A stretch of DNA of 64,000 nt, taken from contig NZ_JABBGG010000010.1 in assembly GCF_012927275.1 (NCBI RefSeq), positions 1 to 64,000 of the forward strand, in the 5' to 3' direction. The notes under the pieces were generated by a model. It saw only the letters and a list, made by a program, of their open reading frames with translations, was not told the origin of the DNA and did no database searches. Shown piece by piece: positions 57,509-64,000 of this stretch. Origin of the DNA: Massilia polaris (lineage in GTDB: Bacteria > Pseudomonadota > Gammaproteobacteria > Burkholderiales > Burkholderiaceae_D). The translations under genes and the position numbers were made by a program. The number at the start of each line of letters is the position of its first letter. The first letter of the stretch is position 1.

Positions 57509-58222
57509 ATGCATCAATCCGACAGCGCGCTGGTCTTGTTCAGCGGCGGACAAGACTCCACCACCTGCCTGGCCTGGGCCCTCGAGCGTTACGCGCGGGT
57601 CGAGACCATCGGTTTCGACTACGGCCAGCGCCACGCGATCGAACTGGCGGTGCGGCCGGCGGTACTGGCCGGCGTGCGGGCCCTGACGCCCGCGTGGGAC
57701 GCGCGCCTCGGTGAAGACCACATGATCGACCTGTCCCTGATCGGCAAAATCTCGGACACCGCGCTCACCAGCGATGTCGAGATCGCGATGCAGGCGAACG
57801 GCCTGCCCAACACCTTCGTCCCCGGCCGCAACCTGATGTTCATGATGGTCGCGGCCACGCTGGCTTACCGGCGCGGCCTGACGGTGCTGGTCGGCGGCAT
57901 GTGCGAGACCGATTTCTCGGGCTATCCGGACTGCCGCGACGACACCATGAAGGCGCTGCAGGTCGCCCTCAACCTGGGCATGGCGACCCGCCTGAAGGTC
58001 GAGACGCCGCTGATGTGGATCGACAAAAAAGAGACCTGGCAGCTGGCCGAACAAACCGGCGGCGAGGCGCTGGTCGACCTGATCCGCACCGATACGCACA
58101 CCTGCTACCTCGGCGAGCGCGGCGCGCTGCATCCGTGGGGTTACGGCTGCGGCGCCTGCCCGGCGTGCGAACTGCGCGCCCGCGGCTACCAGCAATATGT
58201 GCAGTCCAAAGGCGCCGGCTAA
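57509..58222 (+). CDS. queC: 7-cyano-7-deazaguanine synthase QueC
   Basis: QueC converts 7-carboxy-7-deazaguanine to preQ0 with ATP and ammonia, on the way to queuosine in tRNA. The 237-residue protein starts with the PP-loop [12 protein letters not shown] (about 8-19) and ends with the zinc site C199, C214, C217, C220 ([16 protein letters not shown]). [16 protein letters not shown] and [10 protein letters not shown] are intact. It is divergent from tamA and four bases before a phosphoesterase gene. No other que genes are in the window. Confidence 0.95.
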   Translation: MHQSDSALVLFSGGQDSTTCLAWALERYARVETIGFDYGQRHAIELAVRPAVLAGVRALTPAWDARLGEDHMIDLSLIGKISDTALTSDVEIAMQANGLPNTFVPGRNLMFMMVAATLAYRRGLTVLVGGMCETDFSGYPDCRDDTMKALQVALNLGMATRLKVETPLMWIDKKETWQLAEQTGGEALVDLIRTDTHTCYLGERGALHPWGYGCGACPACELRARGYQQYVQSKGAG

Positions 58223-58225
58223 GGC

Positions 58226-58969
58226 ATGCGGATCGCGCTGCTGACCGACCTGCACGCCAACCGCGAAGCGCTTGACGCCTGTCTCGCGCACGCGGCCGGG
58301 CAGGGCGCCGACAGGTACGCCTTCACGGGCGACCTGGTCGGTTACGGCGGCGATCCCGCGCGCGTGCTCGACACGGTGATGGAGCACGCGGCGCGCGGCG
58401 CCATCGTCGTCAAGGGCAACCACGACGAAGCCACTGCGGGCGGGCCGCGTCCCGGCATGCATGCCGAAGCGCGCGAAGTGATCGCCTGGACGCGCGGGCA
58501 GCTGCGTCCGGAACAGCTGGCGTTCCTCGATGCGCTGCCGCTGACCTTTGAACTTGGCAGCATGATGTTCGTGCACGCCAGCGCGCACGAACCGCAGCGC
58601 TGGGAATACGTGATGGGACTGGTGGAAGCGGAACGCAGCCTGCGCGCGAGCCACAGCCGCATGGTGTTCTCCGGCCATGTGCATGCGCCCGCGCTGTACC
58701 GCCGCGCCGATGACGGCCGCATGGGCGCGCACGCGCCGCAGGCCGGGACAAGGGTGAAGATCGAGGCGCGGCACCAGTACCTGGTGATTCCCGGTTCGGT
58801 GGGCCAGCCGCGCGACGGCAACTGCGCTGCGTGCTACGCGATGTACGACGACGAGTCGCGCGAACTGACTTACTTCAGGGTGGCTTACGATCACGGCGCC
58901 GCGGCGCGGCGCGTGATCGCGGAAGGCTTGCCGATCGTGTTTGCGATGCGGCTGGTGGAAGGCATTTGA
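58226..58969 (+). CDS. Calcineurin-like metallophosphoesterase
   Basis: A 247-residue metallophosphoesterase. The metal ligands are visible: LLTDLHANREAL (D and H, about 8-10), FTGDLVGYG (about 33-41), VKGNHDE (about 62-68), FVHASAHEP (about 115-123) and FSGHVHAPALY (about 149-159). It matches the YfcE/diadenosine-tetraphosphatase-like group, but the substrate is unknown. It starts four bases after queC, so probably shares its transcript. There is no signal peptide. Confidence 0.88.
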   Translation: MRIALLTDLHANREALDACLAHAAGQGADRYAFTGDLVGYGGDPARVLDTVMEHAARGAIVVKGNHDEATAGGPRPGMHAEAREVIAWTRGQLRPEQLAFLDALPLTFELGSMMFVHASAHEPQRWEYVMGLVEAERSLRASHSRMVFSGHVHAPALYRRADDGRMGAHAPQAGTRVKIEARHQYLVIPGSVGQPRDGNCAACYAMYDDESRELTYFRVAYDHGAAARRVIAEGLPIVFAMRLVEGI

Positions 58970-58985
58970 ACCCTGCATTCCACCC

Positions 58986-59366
58986 TTAGACTGCGGGCGC
59001 TTCGTCCTTGATGCGGTTGCGGCGCGAGCGGCTGACGAAGAACCAGATGATCGCGACCGGGATCAGGATCGGCAGCAGCAGCGGCGACACCGCCAGCAGC
59101 CCGAGCGACGCGGCCAGCGCCAGTGCACCCACCAGCAGCACGCCGACTCCGGCAAACACCACCACCAGCAAGGCCCCGACGCACAAGGCGACGATGGTGC
59201 CGATGATCAGTCCCAGGCTGCCGAACAGCAGGCCGAGCAGGGCGCCCAGCGGGCCGTCGAACTCGTCGCCGTCGATGTCCATGTGGAAGCCGCTGGTATC
59301 GGCGAGCATGTCCCAGGCGATCAGTGCGACCAGGAACAGGATGATGAACGGGGCGATCTTTTTCAT
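58986..59366 (-). CDS. Small inner-membrane protein, multi-helix, unknown
   Basis: A 126-residue protein with a first membrane helix (about 6-22), a short acidic loop (DTSGFHMDIDGDEFDGP, about 24-40), then a very hydrophobic stretch (about 42-112) enough for three more helices, and a basic end (RSRRNRIKDEAPAV). The start at 59366 has AAAGG eight bases upstream; the frame upstream to 59528 lacks coding character and was dropped. The hydrophobic stretch is Gly/Leu/Val-rich and repetitive. No family was recognised. It is convergent with the phosphoesterase. Confidence 0.7.
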   Translation of the reverse strand: MKKIAPFIILFLVALIAWDMLADTSGFHMDIDGDEFDGPLGALLGLLFGSLGLIIGTIVALCVGALLVVVFAGVGVLLVGALALAASLGLLAVSPLLLPILIPVAIIWFFVSRSRRNRIKDEAPAV

Positions 59367-59510
59367 GGCAGGACCTTTGGGTTGTGTCGTTGGTATGGCT
59401 CCACTGTAGCCACGCCCATATGCATCAGCCACCGGATTGCGACAGACTGCATTTTTGACGGGTCGGGCCAGCAAAAATGCGTGACGAAGAGGCGCCGCCA
59501 GCTTCGTCCC

Positions 59511-59538
59511 TTGTAAAACCGGGAACATTTCCTATACT
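59511..59538 (+). promoter_or_regulatory. Sigma-70-like promoter before a tiny proline-rich gene
   Basis: TTGTAA (59511-59516), a 16-base spacer and TATACT (59533-59538) lie 27 bases before the ATG at 59566. This is one of the more convincing promoter matches in the window and supports the small gene. Confidence 0.6.
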
Positions 59539-59565
59539 GAATGCCTGGGTTCCTGGAGTGATCCG

Positions 59566-59736
59566 ATGCTATACGACTACCTTGGCGAAAAGGGCCCGCC
59601 GTCGGCGCCGCCTGCCGTGCCGCCCATCATCATCAACCCGTTCAGCTACCACACGCCGCGTCCGGCGATCGACCCGGCCATCGCGCCGGCGCGCCCGCCC
59701 CTGCGGCCCCCATGCTTGCCGAGCATCCGCGCCTGA
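59566..59736 (+). CDS. Small proline-rich protein (56 residues)
   Basis: A short frame that begins MLYDYLGEKGPPSAPP and ends LRPPCLPSIRA. About one third of the residues are proline; the middle IIINPFSYHTPRPAIDPAIAP looks unstructured. No signal peptide or membrane helix. The start is preceded by GGAGTGAT at a seven-base spacing, and a promoter-like pair of boxes lies just upstream, so it is probably translated. It is similar in style to the small proline-rich gene at 51.0 kb. The function is unknown. Confidence 0.6.
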   Translation: MLYDYLGEKGPPSAPPAVPPIIINPFSYHTPRPAIDPAIAPARPPLRPPCLPSIRA

Positions 59737-59850
59737 GCTGAGTGATCCTAACTACCTGTAAACACGGATGGTTTTGGCCGTGCGCCAGTGTGCGCCCGGA
59801 GAAATTCGACTATCATGCCAAGCTCTGATGTTTATTAGCAAAGTTACCCG

Positions 59851-60342
59851 ATGATCGATGATGGACCTGAAGTGCCGGACGACGAGCCCATCCAGGAGGC
59901 GCGTGTCTGGCAAGGCAACGGCTGGACTGCCCGCGTTATCAAGAACGAAGACGACGAAGGCTGGGCGGTTGCAATGATCAAGGACGGCGAGCCGGAACCG
60001 GCGCTGGTCGGTCCCTGGACGATGGGCCGCGACAAGAAAAACCCGAAACCGCTCGACACCAACGCCTTCAATACGCTGGTCAAGACGGCATCCGAGGTGC
60101 TGCGCCGCCACGAACAGCAACTGCACGCGCAACTGCACAAGAGCACCGTCGTCGCGACCGCCGAAGCCGTCATCAAAGTGACGCTCGACATCGTCCCGGA
60201 TGATGACCACCCGTACGCGGTGCTGACCGCGATCGACGAAATGGGCGACCAGCTGGCCCAGGAACGAGTCGCCGCCAGCTTCAAGCTGTCGCCAGCCAGC
60301 GCCGCCGCCTGGGTCGAATCCGGCTTCCGCGCGCCGCGCTAG
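59851..60342 (+). CDS. Conserved-looking hypothetical cytosolic protein
   Basis: A 163-residue protein with no recognised domain. It is acidic at the N-terminus (MIDDGPEVPDDEP), has a strand-rich start (WTARVIKNEDDEGWAVAMIKDGEPEPALVGPW is spread over about 26-57), a helix with LVKTASEVLRRHEQQLHAQLHK (about 75-98), and a second strand-rich part with VIKVTLDIVPDDDHPYAVL. No membrane segments. It stands alone before the GAF-GAF kinase. It may well be lineage-specific to this group of betaproteobacteria, but that was not checked. Confidence 0.65.
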   Translation: MIDDGPEVPDDEPIQEARVWQGNGWTARVIKNEDDEGWAVAMIKDGEPEPALVGPWTMGRDKKNPKPLDTNAFNTLVKTASEVLRRHEQQLHAQLHKSTVVATAEAVIKVTLDIVPDDDHPYAVLTAIDEMGDQLAQERVAASFKLSPASAAAWVESGFRAPR

Positions 60343-60453
60343 TTGCCGCTGTGCGAAATCGGGGCGCCGCCCCGATGATAGTCGGCGATCTTGCTTCGCT
60401 TTTCACCCCTCTCCTGATAGTATTTCCCGAGTGCATTAGAAAAGGGACTATTG

Positions 60454-62412
60454 ATGGAAAGCCGTCTTAAACGCCTCGAAGCGGTACAAGCCATGGTGCT
60501 GGAAATCGGCCAGTTGTCGACCTCGTGCGTCGACATCACCGAATTCATCCGCGCCGTGCACCGCGCGCTCGGACGCATCATGTACGCCGCGAACTTCTAT
60601 GTGGCGCTGAGCGACCGCGAGGACGGCACCGTCCGTTTCGTCTACTTCGTCGACGAGCGCGACGAGACGCCGGACCCTGCTGAAAGGGTCACCCTGGCCT
60701 CGCCCGACCAGTCCCCCACCGCCTGGGTGATCCTGAACCGGCGCAACATGGTCGTGACGGCAGACGAATTCAACGCGCGCGGCGGCGCCGACGGCGGCGG
60801 CTGGGGGCTGGGCAGCATGTCCGAACACTGGATGGGCTGCCCGCTGCTCGACCAGCAGCACCAGGCGCTGGGCGCGATCGTCATCCAGAGCTATACCCCG
60901 GAACACACCTACAGCGACGAAGACCAGGCCCTGTTCTCGCTGATCGCCAGCCATGTGTCGAACGCGCTGCAGGGACTGCAGAGCATGGACCGGCTGGAAC
61001 GCGCGGTGCAGGAGCGCACCGCGCTGCTGGCGCATGAAGTGGCCGAGCGCCGCCGCGCCGAGACGGTGCAGCACGCGCTGTATGAAATCGCCAGCCTGTC
61101 GGCGTCGGCGATCGAATCGGACAAGCTGTCGGCCGCGCTGCACCGCATTATCAGCGACATGATCGTCGCCGACAACTTCCTGATCGCCCTGTACCATCCT
61201 GGCACCGGCGAAATCAGCATTCCCTACTTTGTCGACCAGAAGCACGACAGCGCGCCGGTTGCTCGCTTCCGCTACGGAGCCGGCATGAGCTCATACGTTT
61301 TGTCGAGCAAGCGGGCCAGCCTGCACGACGGCGCCAGCTTCGCCAAGCTGGTGGCCGACGGCGTCGTCAACGAGCCGCTCGGCTGCACCGATATCGCCAG
61401 CTGGATGGGCGCGCCGATGCTGGTGCACGACCAGGCATACGGCGTGATCATCGTCCAGAGCTACGACCCGGCCATCATCTACACAGCGGCCGACCTCGAG
61501 CTGCTGGCCTTCATGGCCAGCCACGTGGCGGTGGCGCTGGCGCGCATGCAGGCCGGCCAGGCCATCCGCAAGTCCAAGGAACGGCTGGAAGAACAGAACG
61601 CCGCGCTCAATTCGGCGCTGACGGCATTGCAGGAAGCGCAGTCTGAACTGGTGCGGCAGGAAAAACTGGCGTCGCTGGGGCGCCTGGTGGCAGGCGTCGC
61701 GCACGAGATCAATACGCCGCTCGGCATTTGCGTGACGGCGACCAGCCACCTGGTCCAGGAGCTTAAGCTCACGCGCGAGGAACTGGAAGCGGGCGAGCTG
61801 ACCGAGGACAGCCTGCAGCAATTCCTGGAGATCATCGACCAGTCGCTGCGCATACTCACGACCAACACGCAGCGCGCGGCGGCGCTGGTGCGCAGCTTCA
61901 AGCAGGTCGCGGTCGACCAGTCATCGGACGACATCCGCACGTTCAGGCTGAAGAGCTACCTGGATGAAGTGCTGCTGTCGCTGCAGCCGAAGCTCAAGGG
62001 CCGGCCGGTGAAAGTGGAAGTGGCGTGCGCGGACGATCTCCATCTGGAGAGCTTCCCGGGCGCGGTGTCGCAGATCGTCACCAACATGGTGATGAATTCG
62101 CTGGTGCACGGGTACCAGCGCGAACAGGCGGGCAAGATCCGGATTTCGGCGGTGCTGGAGGACGATACGGTGGTGTTCGAGTACAGCGACGATGGCGCCG
62201 GGATGGAGCCGGAGATGCTGGCCAAGCTGTTCGACCCGTTCTTTACGACGCGGCGCGGGCAGGGCGGCAGCGGGCTTGGCGCGCACATTTTGTACAACCT
62301 CGCGACCGGGCCGCTGGGCGGGACCGTGAAGGTGGAAAGCGCGCCGGGGATGGGGCTGCAGTATGCGTTGCGGTTCCCGCGCAGCAGGCGGGAAGTGAAG
62401 GCCGCGGCGTAA
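60454..62412 (+). CDS. GAF-GAF hybrid sensor histidine kinase
   Basis: A 652-residue cytosolic histidine kinase. It has two GAF domains (about 20-180 and 220-375), each ending in MGCPLLDQQHQALGAIVIQSY- or MGAPMLVHDQAYGVIIVQSY-like strands, a coiled coil (about 375-410), an H-box VAHEINTPLG (about 421) and a HATPase domain with N box QIVTNMVMNSLVHG (about 548), DDGAGM, FFTTRRGQGGSGLGAHI and a late GTVKVESAPG. The ATG at 60454 was chosen because AAGGGA lies six bases before it. It converges with an HD-GYP response regulator across a palindromic repeat and may be its partner. Confidence 0.9.
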   Translation: MESRLKRLEAVQAMVLEIGQLSTSCVDITEFIRAVHRALGRIMYAANFYVALSDREDGTVRFVYFVDERDETPDPAERVTLASPDQSPTAWVILNRRNMVVTADEFNARGGADGGGWGLGSMSEHWMGCPLLDQQHQALGAIVIQSYTPEHTYSDEDQALFSLIASHVSNALQGLQSMDRLERAVQERTALLAHEVAERRRAETVQHALYEIASLSASAIESDKLSAALHRIISDMIVADNFLIALYHPGTGEISIPYFVDQKHDSAPVARFRYGAGMSSYVLSSKRASLHDGASFAKLVADGVVNEPLGCTDIASWMGAPMLVHDQAYGVIIVQSYDPAIIYTAADLELLAFMASHVAVALARMQAGQAIRKSKERLEEQNAALNSALTALQEAQSELVRQEKLASLGRLVAGVAHEINTPLGICVTATSHLVQELKLTREELEAGELTEDSLQQFLEIIDQSLRILTTNTQRAAALVRSFKQVAVDQSSDDIRTFRLKSYLDEVLLSLQPKLKGRPVKVEVACADDLHLESFPGAVSQIVTNMVMNSLVHGYQREQAGKIRISAVLEDDTVVFEYSDDGAGMEPEMLAKLFDPFFTTRRGQGGSGLGAHILYNLATGPLGGTVKVESAPGMGLQYALRFPRSRREVKAAA

Positions 62413-62417
62413 ACGTC

Positions 62418-62444
62418 GTCGTTCCCGCCAATGGCGGGAACGAC
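62418..62444. repeat. Dispersed palindromic repeat, copy 5
   Basis: GTCGTTCCCGCC (62418-62429) and GGCGGGAACGAC (62433-62444) form a perfect 12-bp stem with a 3-base loop, between two convergent genes. The core is the same as in the other four copies. No T-run, but tail-to-tail placement suits a role in ending or protecting transcripts. Confidence 0.8.
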
Positions 62445-62446
62445 CG

Positions 62447-63952
62447 TCAGTCCGGCCAGTTGCGGTTGATTTCCTGCGCCTTGTCGATATTCTGGATCAA
62501 CAACTCGACATATTGCGGGTCAAGGTGGCGTCCGGCGACTTCGCGCATGTGGCCAACGACCTGCTCGATCGGCCATGCTTCCTTGTAGCAGCGCTTGTGG
62601 CTCAGCGCATCGAACACGTCGGCCACCGCCACAATGCGTGCATACTTGTGGATGTCTTTGCCCTTCAGGCCTTGCGGATAGCCGCTGCCATCGTACTTTT
62701 CATGGTGCTGGTGCGCGATCACCGCGGCCGCCTTCAGGATCGGCCGCGTCGAGCCATCGAGGATCGACAGCCCCACCGTCGGGTGCTGCTTCATGATTTC
62801 CCACTCGTCCGGCGACAGCGCGCCAGGCTTGAGCAGCACCGCGTCCGGCGTGGCGATCTTGCCGATGTCGTGCATCGGCGCGGCGTGCATCAGCACCGCC
62901 GTTTCGTCGTCCGGCAAGCCGGATGCCTGCGCCAGCAGGTGGCAGACCTGCGACATGCGGCGCACGTGGTTGCCGGCTTCGTTCGAACGCGATTCGACCA
63001 CGTCGCCGAGGCGCAGAATCAGTTCGGCCTGGGTATCGGTAATCTCCTGGGTCAGCAGGATGTTGTCGAAAGCGATCGCGACGCCGGAGCAGAAGACTTC
63101 CAGCAACTGCGCGTCGATTTCGGAGATTTCTTCCACGCCCTTGAGCACCAGCAGCGATGCCTTGCCGCTGCTGTTCGGGAAGTAGCCGACGTAGGTGTCA
63201 CCCTGCAGCTTGGATATCCGGTTGCTGCGCGCCTCGTCGAGCTGGGCCATCAGTTCAGGCCCGAGCATCTCTTCGCCGATATCGCCGATCTGCGCGAGGA
63301 CTTCGTATTCGGCGTCGCCGGCCAGGATGCTGGCACCGGAAATGCGCAGCAGCATGCTTTGCTCAAGGCGCAGCAGCGCCACGACCTGCTGCAGCAAGCC
63401 GCTGGCGAAGTCCTTCAGGTTGCGCTGCTGGAAAATGTGGGCCGAGGCGGCGATCACGCGCTCGAGGCCTTCGCGGTAGGTCAGCTGCACGCGGCGGGCG
63501 TCTTCCACCTTCATGATGTCGCGGTAGGCGCGCAGCGCGGCGAAGGTGGTGGTGAACAGCTTGGTGCGATCGAGCTCGGTCTTTTCCTTGTAGTCGTTGA
63601 TGTCGTAGTTGACGATCACGCGCTCTTCCGGCGCCTGGCCCGGCTGGCCGGTGCGCAGCACGATACGGGTAAAGGTGTTGTTCAGGTCTTCGCGCATCCA
63701 GCGCGCCACTTCGAGGCCGCTGTCTTCGTTCTCCATCACCACGTCGAGGAACACCAGCGCGATGTCCGATTCACGCGCCAGCACTTCCTTGGCTTCCGTG
63801 CCGCTGTAGGCGTGCAGGAAGGAAAGGGCGCGGCCATCGAGCCGGAACCGGTTGAGCGTGAGCTTGGTAATGTCGTGGATATCGGGCTCGTCGTCGACGA
63901 GCAGGATTTTCCACGGCGCTAGCTTAGGCGTAGCAGAGGACAAGAATGACAT
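62447..63952 (-). CDS. Response regulator with DUF3369 and HD-GYP phosphodiesterase domains
   Basis: A 501-residue response regulator that should break down c-di-GMP. The receiver domain (about 15-140) has LLVDDEPDIHD and a phospho-acceptor aspartate in VFLDVVMENEDSG. A DUF3369 region (about 165-310) follows, then the HD-GYP domain (about 315-500) with HDIGKI (about 363-368) and HHEKYDGSGYPQGLKG (about 415-430). All the catalytic histidine and aspartate residues of the family seem present. It is convergent with the GAF-GAF histidine kinase, a likely partner, and its start is 48 bases before the window end. Confidence 0.93.
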   Translation of the reverse strand: MSFLSSATPKLAPWKILLVDDEPDIHDITKLTLNRFRLDGRALSFLHAYSGTEAKEVLARESDIALVFLDVVMENEDSGLEVARWMREDLNNTFTRIVLRTGQPGQAPEERVIVNYDINDYKEKTELDRTKLFTTTFAALRAYRDIMKVEDARRVQLTYREGLERVIAASAHIFQQRNLKDFASGLLQQVVALLRLEQSMLLRISGASILAGDAEYEVLAQIGDIGEEMLGPELMAQLDEARSNRISKLQGDTYVGYFPNSSGKASLLVLKGVEEISEIDAQLLEVFCSGVAIAFDNILLTQEITDTQAELILRLGDVVESRSNEAGNHVRRMSQVCHLLAQASGLPDDETAVLMHAAPMHDIGKIATPDAVLLKPGALSPDEWEIMKQHPTVGLSILDGSTRPILKAAAVIAHQHHEKYDGSGYPQGLKGKDIHKYARIVAVADVFDALSHKRCYKEAWPIEQVVGHMREVAGRHLDPQYVELLIQNIDKAQEINRNWPD

Positions 63953-64000
63953 GATTGCGATTCCGGTAATGTTTCGACTATACGCTACGGCCGCAACAGG

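Noticed and set aside
57425-58978. Upstream continuation of the tamA frame on the - strand, giving a 1,134-residue product
   Set aside because: It runs antisense through queC and the phosphoesterase; the true TamA signal peptide begins at 57424.
1-64000. CRISPR arrays, tRNA or rRNA genes, prophage or transposase genes
   Set aside because: No regularly spaced direct repeats, no cloverleaf-like sequences and no integrase or transposase motifs were seen on reading; a dedicated tRNA scan was not possible.

Overview
This 64 kb window is GC-rich chromosomal DNA (roughly 64% by eye) that is almost fully coding. It most resembles a Massilia/Duganella/Janthinobacterium-type betaproteobacterium (Oxalobacteraceae, Burkholderiales). 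Pointers are the ubiE / Tim44-like / ubiJ / ubiB and fmdB-DUF502-aspS-nudB-EEP-clsB gene orders, a PhaM-type polyhydroxyalkanoate granule protein, a MksBEF-type condensin, TamA/TamB, and several GAF/GGDEF/HD-GYP signalling proteins. The taxonomic call is inference from gene content; no rRNA or tRNA gene lies in the window. No prophage, IS transposase, CRISPR array or secretion cluster was seen.

Layout. 0.1-14.6 kb: a PhyH-type oxygenase, then ubiquinone biosynthesis (ubiE, ubiJ, ubiB, with a Tim44-like protein between ubiE and ubiJ), a periplasmic PpiC-type lipoprotein facing the other way, and the conserved fmdB-DUF502-aspS-nudB-(ChaN-like)-(DUF4160/DUF2442 pair)-EEP-clsB-hslR block. 14.7-21.9 kb: a TetR regulator followed by a complete beta-oxidation set: acyl-CoA dehydrogenase, a FadN-type dehydrogenase/hydratase, a thiolase, and an enoyl-CoA isomerase-like crotonase. 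21.9-23.9 kb: a decayed PAS-GGDEF-EAL gene with frameshifts. 24-32 kb: AI-2E-type exporter, HAF-repeat and BNR-repeat secreted proteins, CapA, and a double-domain glycosyltransferase. 32-42 kb: a TPR-GAF-GGDEF protein, PaiB/OsmC facing a MocR regulator, tag, an MnmC with a degenerate methyltransferase half, and a small histidine kinase coupled to a receiver-TPR protein. 42-50 kb: PhaM, two DUF3108 proteins, a 92-base hairpin, and the mksF-mksE-mksB condensin operon. 50-64 kb: membrane and small proline-rich proteins, tamA-tamB, queC, a phosphoesterase, and a GAF-GAF histidine kinase convergent with a receiver-DUF3369-HD-GYP response regulator.

Most notable signals: (1) a nuclease-free three-gene SMC/kleisin/KITE operon; (2) two families of dispersed palindromes, one (core GTCGTTCCCGC) at five loci including a perfect 29-bp inverted pair within the fatty-acid gene set, and one (GGGGGTCAGGTCTGG) forming a giant near-perfect hairpin; (3) an MnmC whose SAM-binding half has decayed; (4) an overlapping DUF4160/DUF2442 pair that looks like a two-gene module; (5) a crotonase whose catalytic residues match isomerases rather than hydratases; (6) two tiny proline-rich genes with strong ribosome sites. 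I see no clearly new multi-gene defence or biosynthetic system; the SMC operon and the repeat elements are the nearest things to one.
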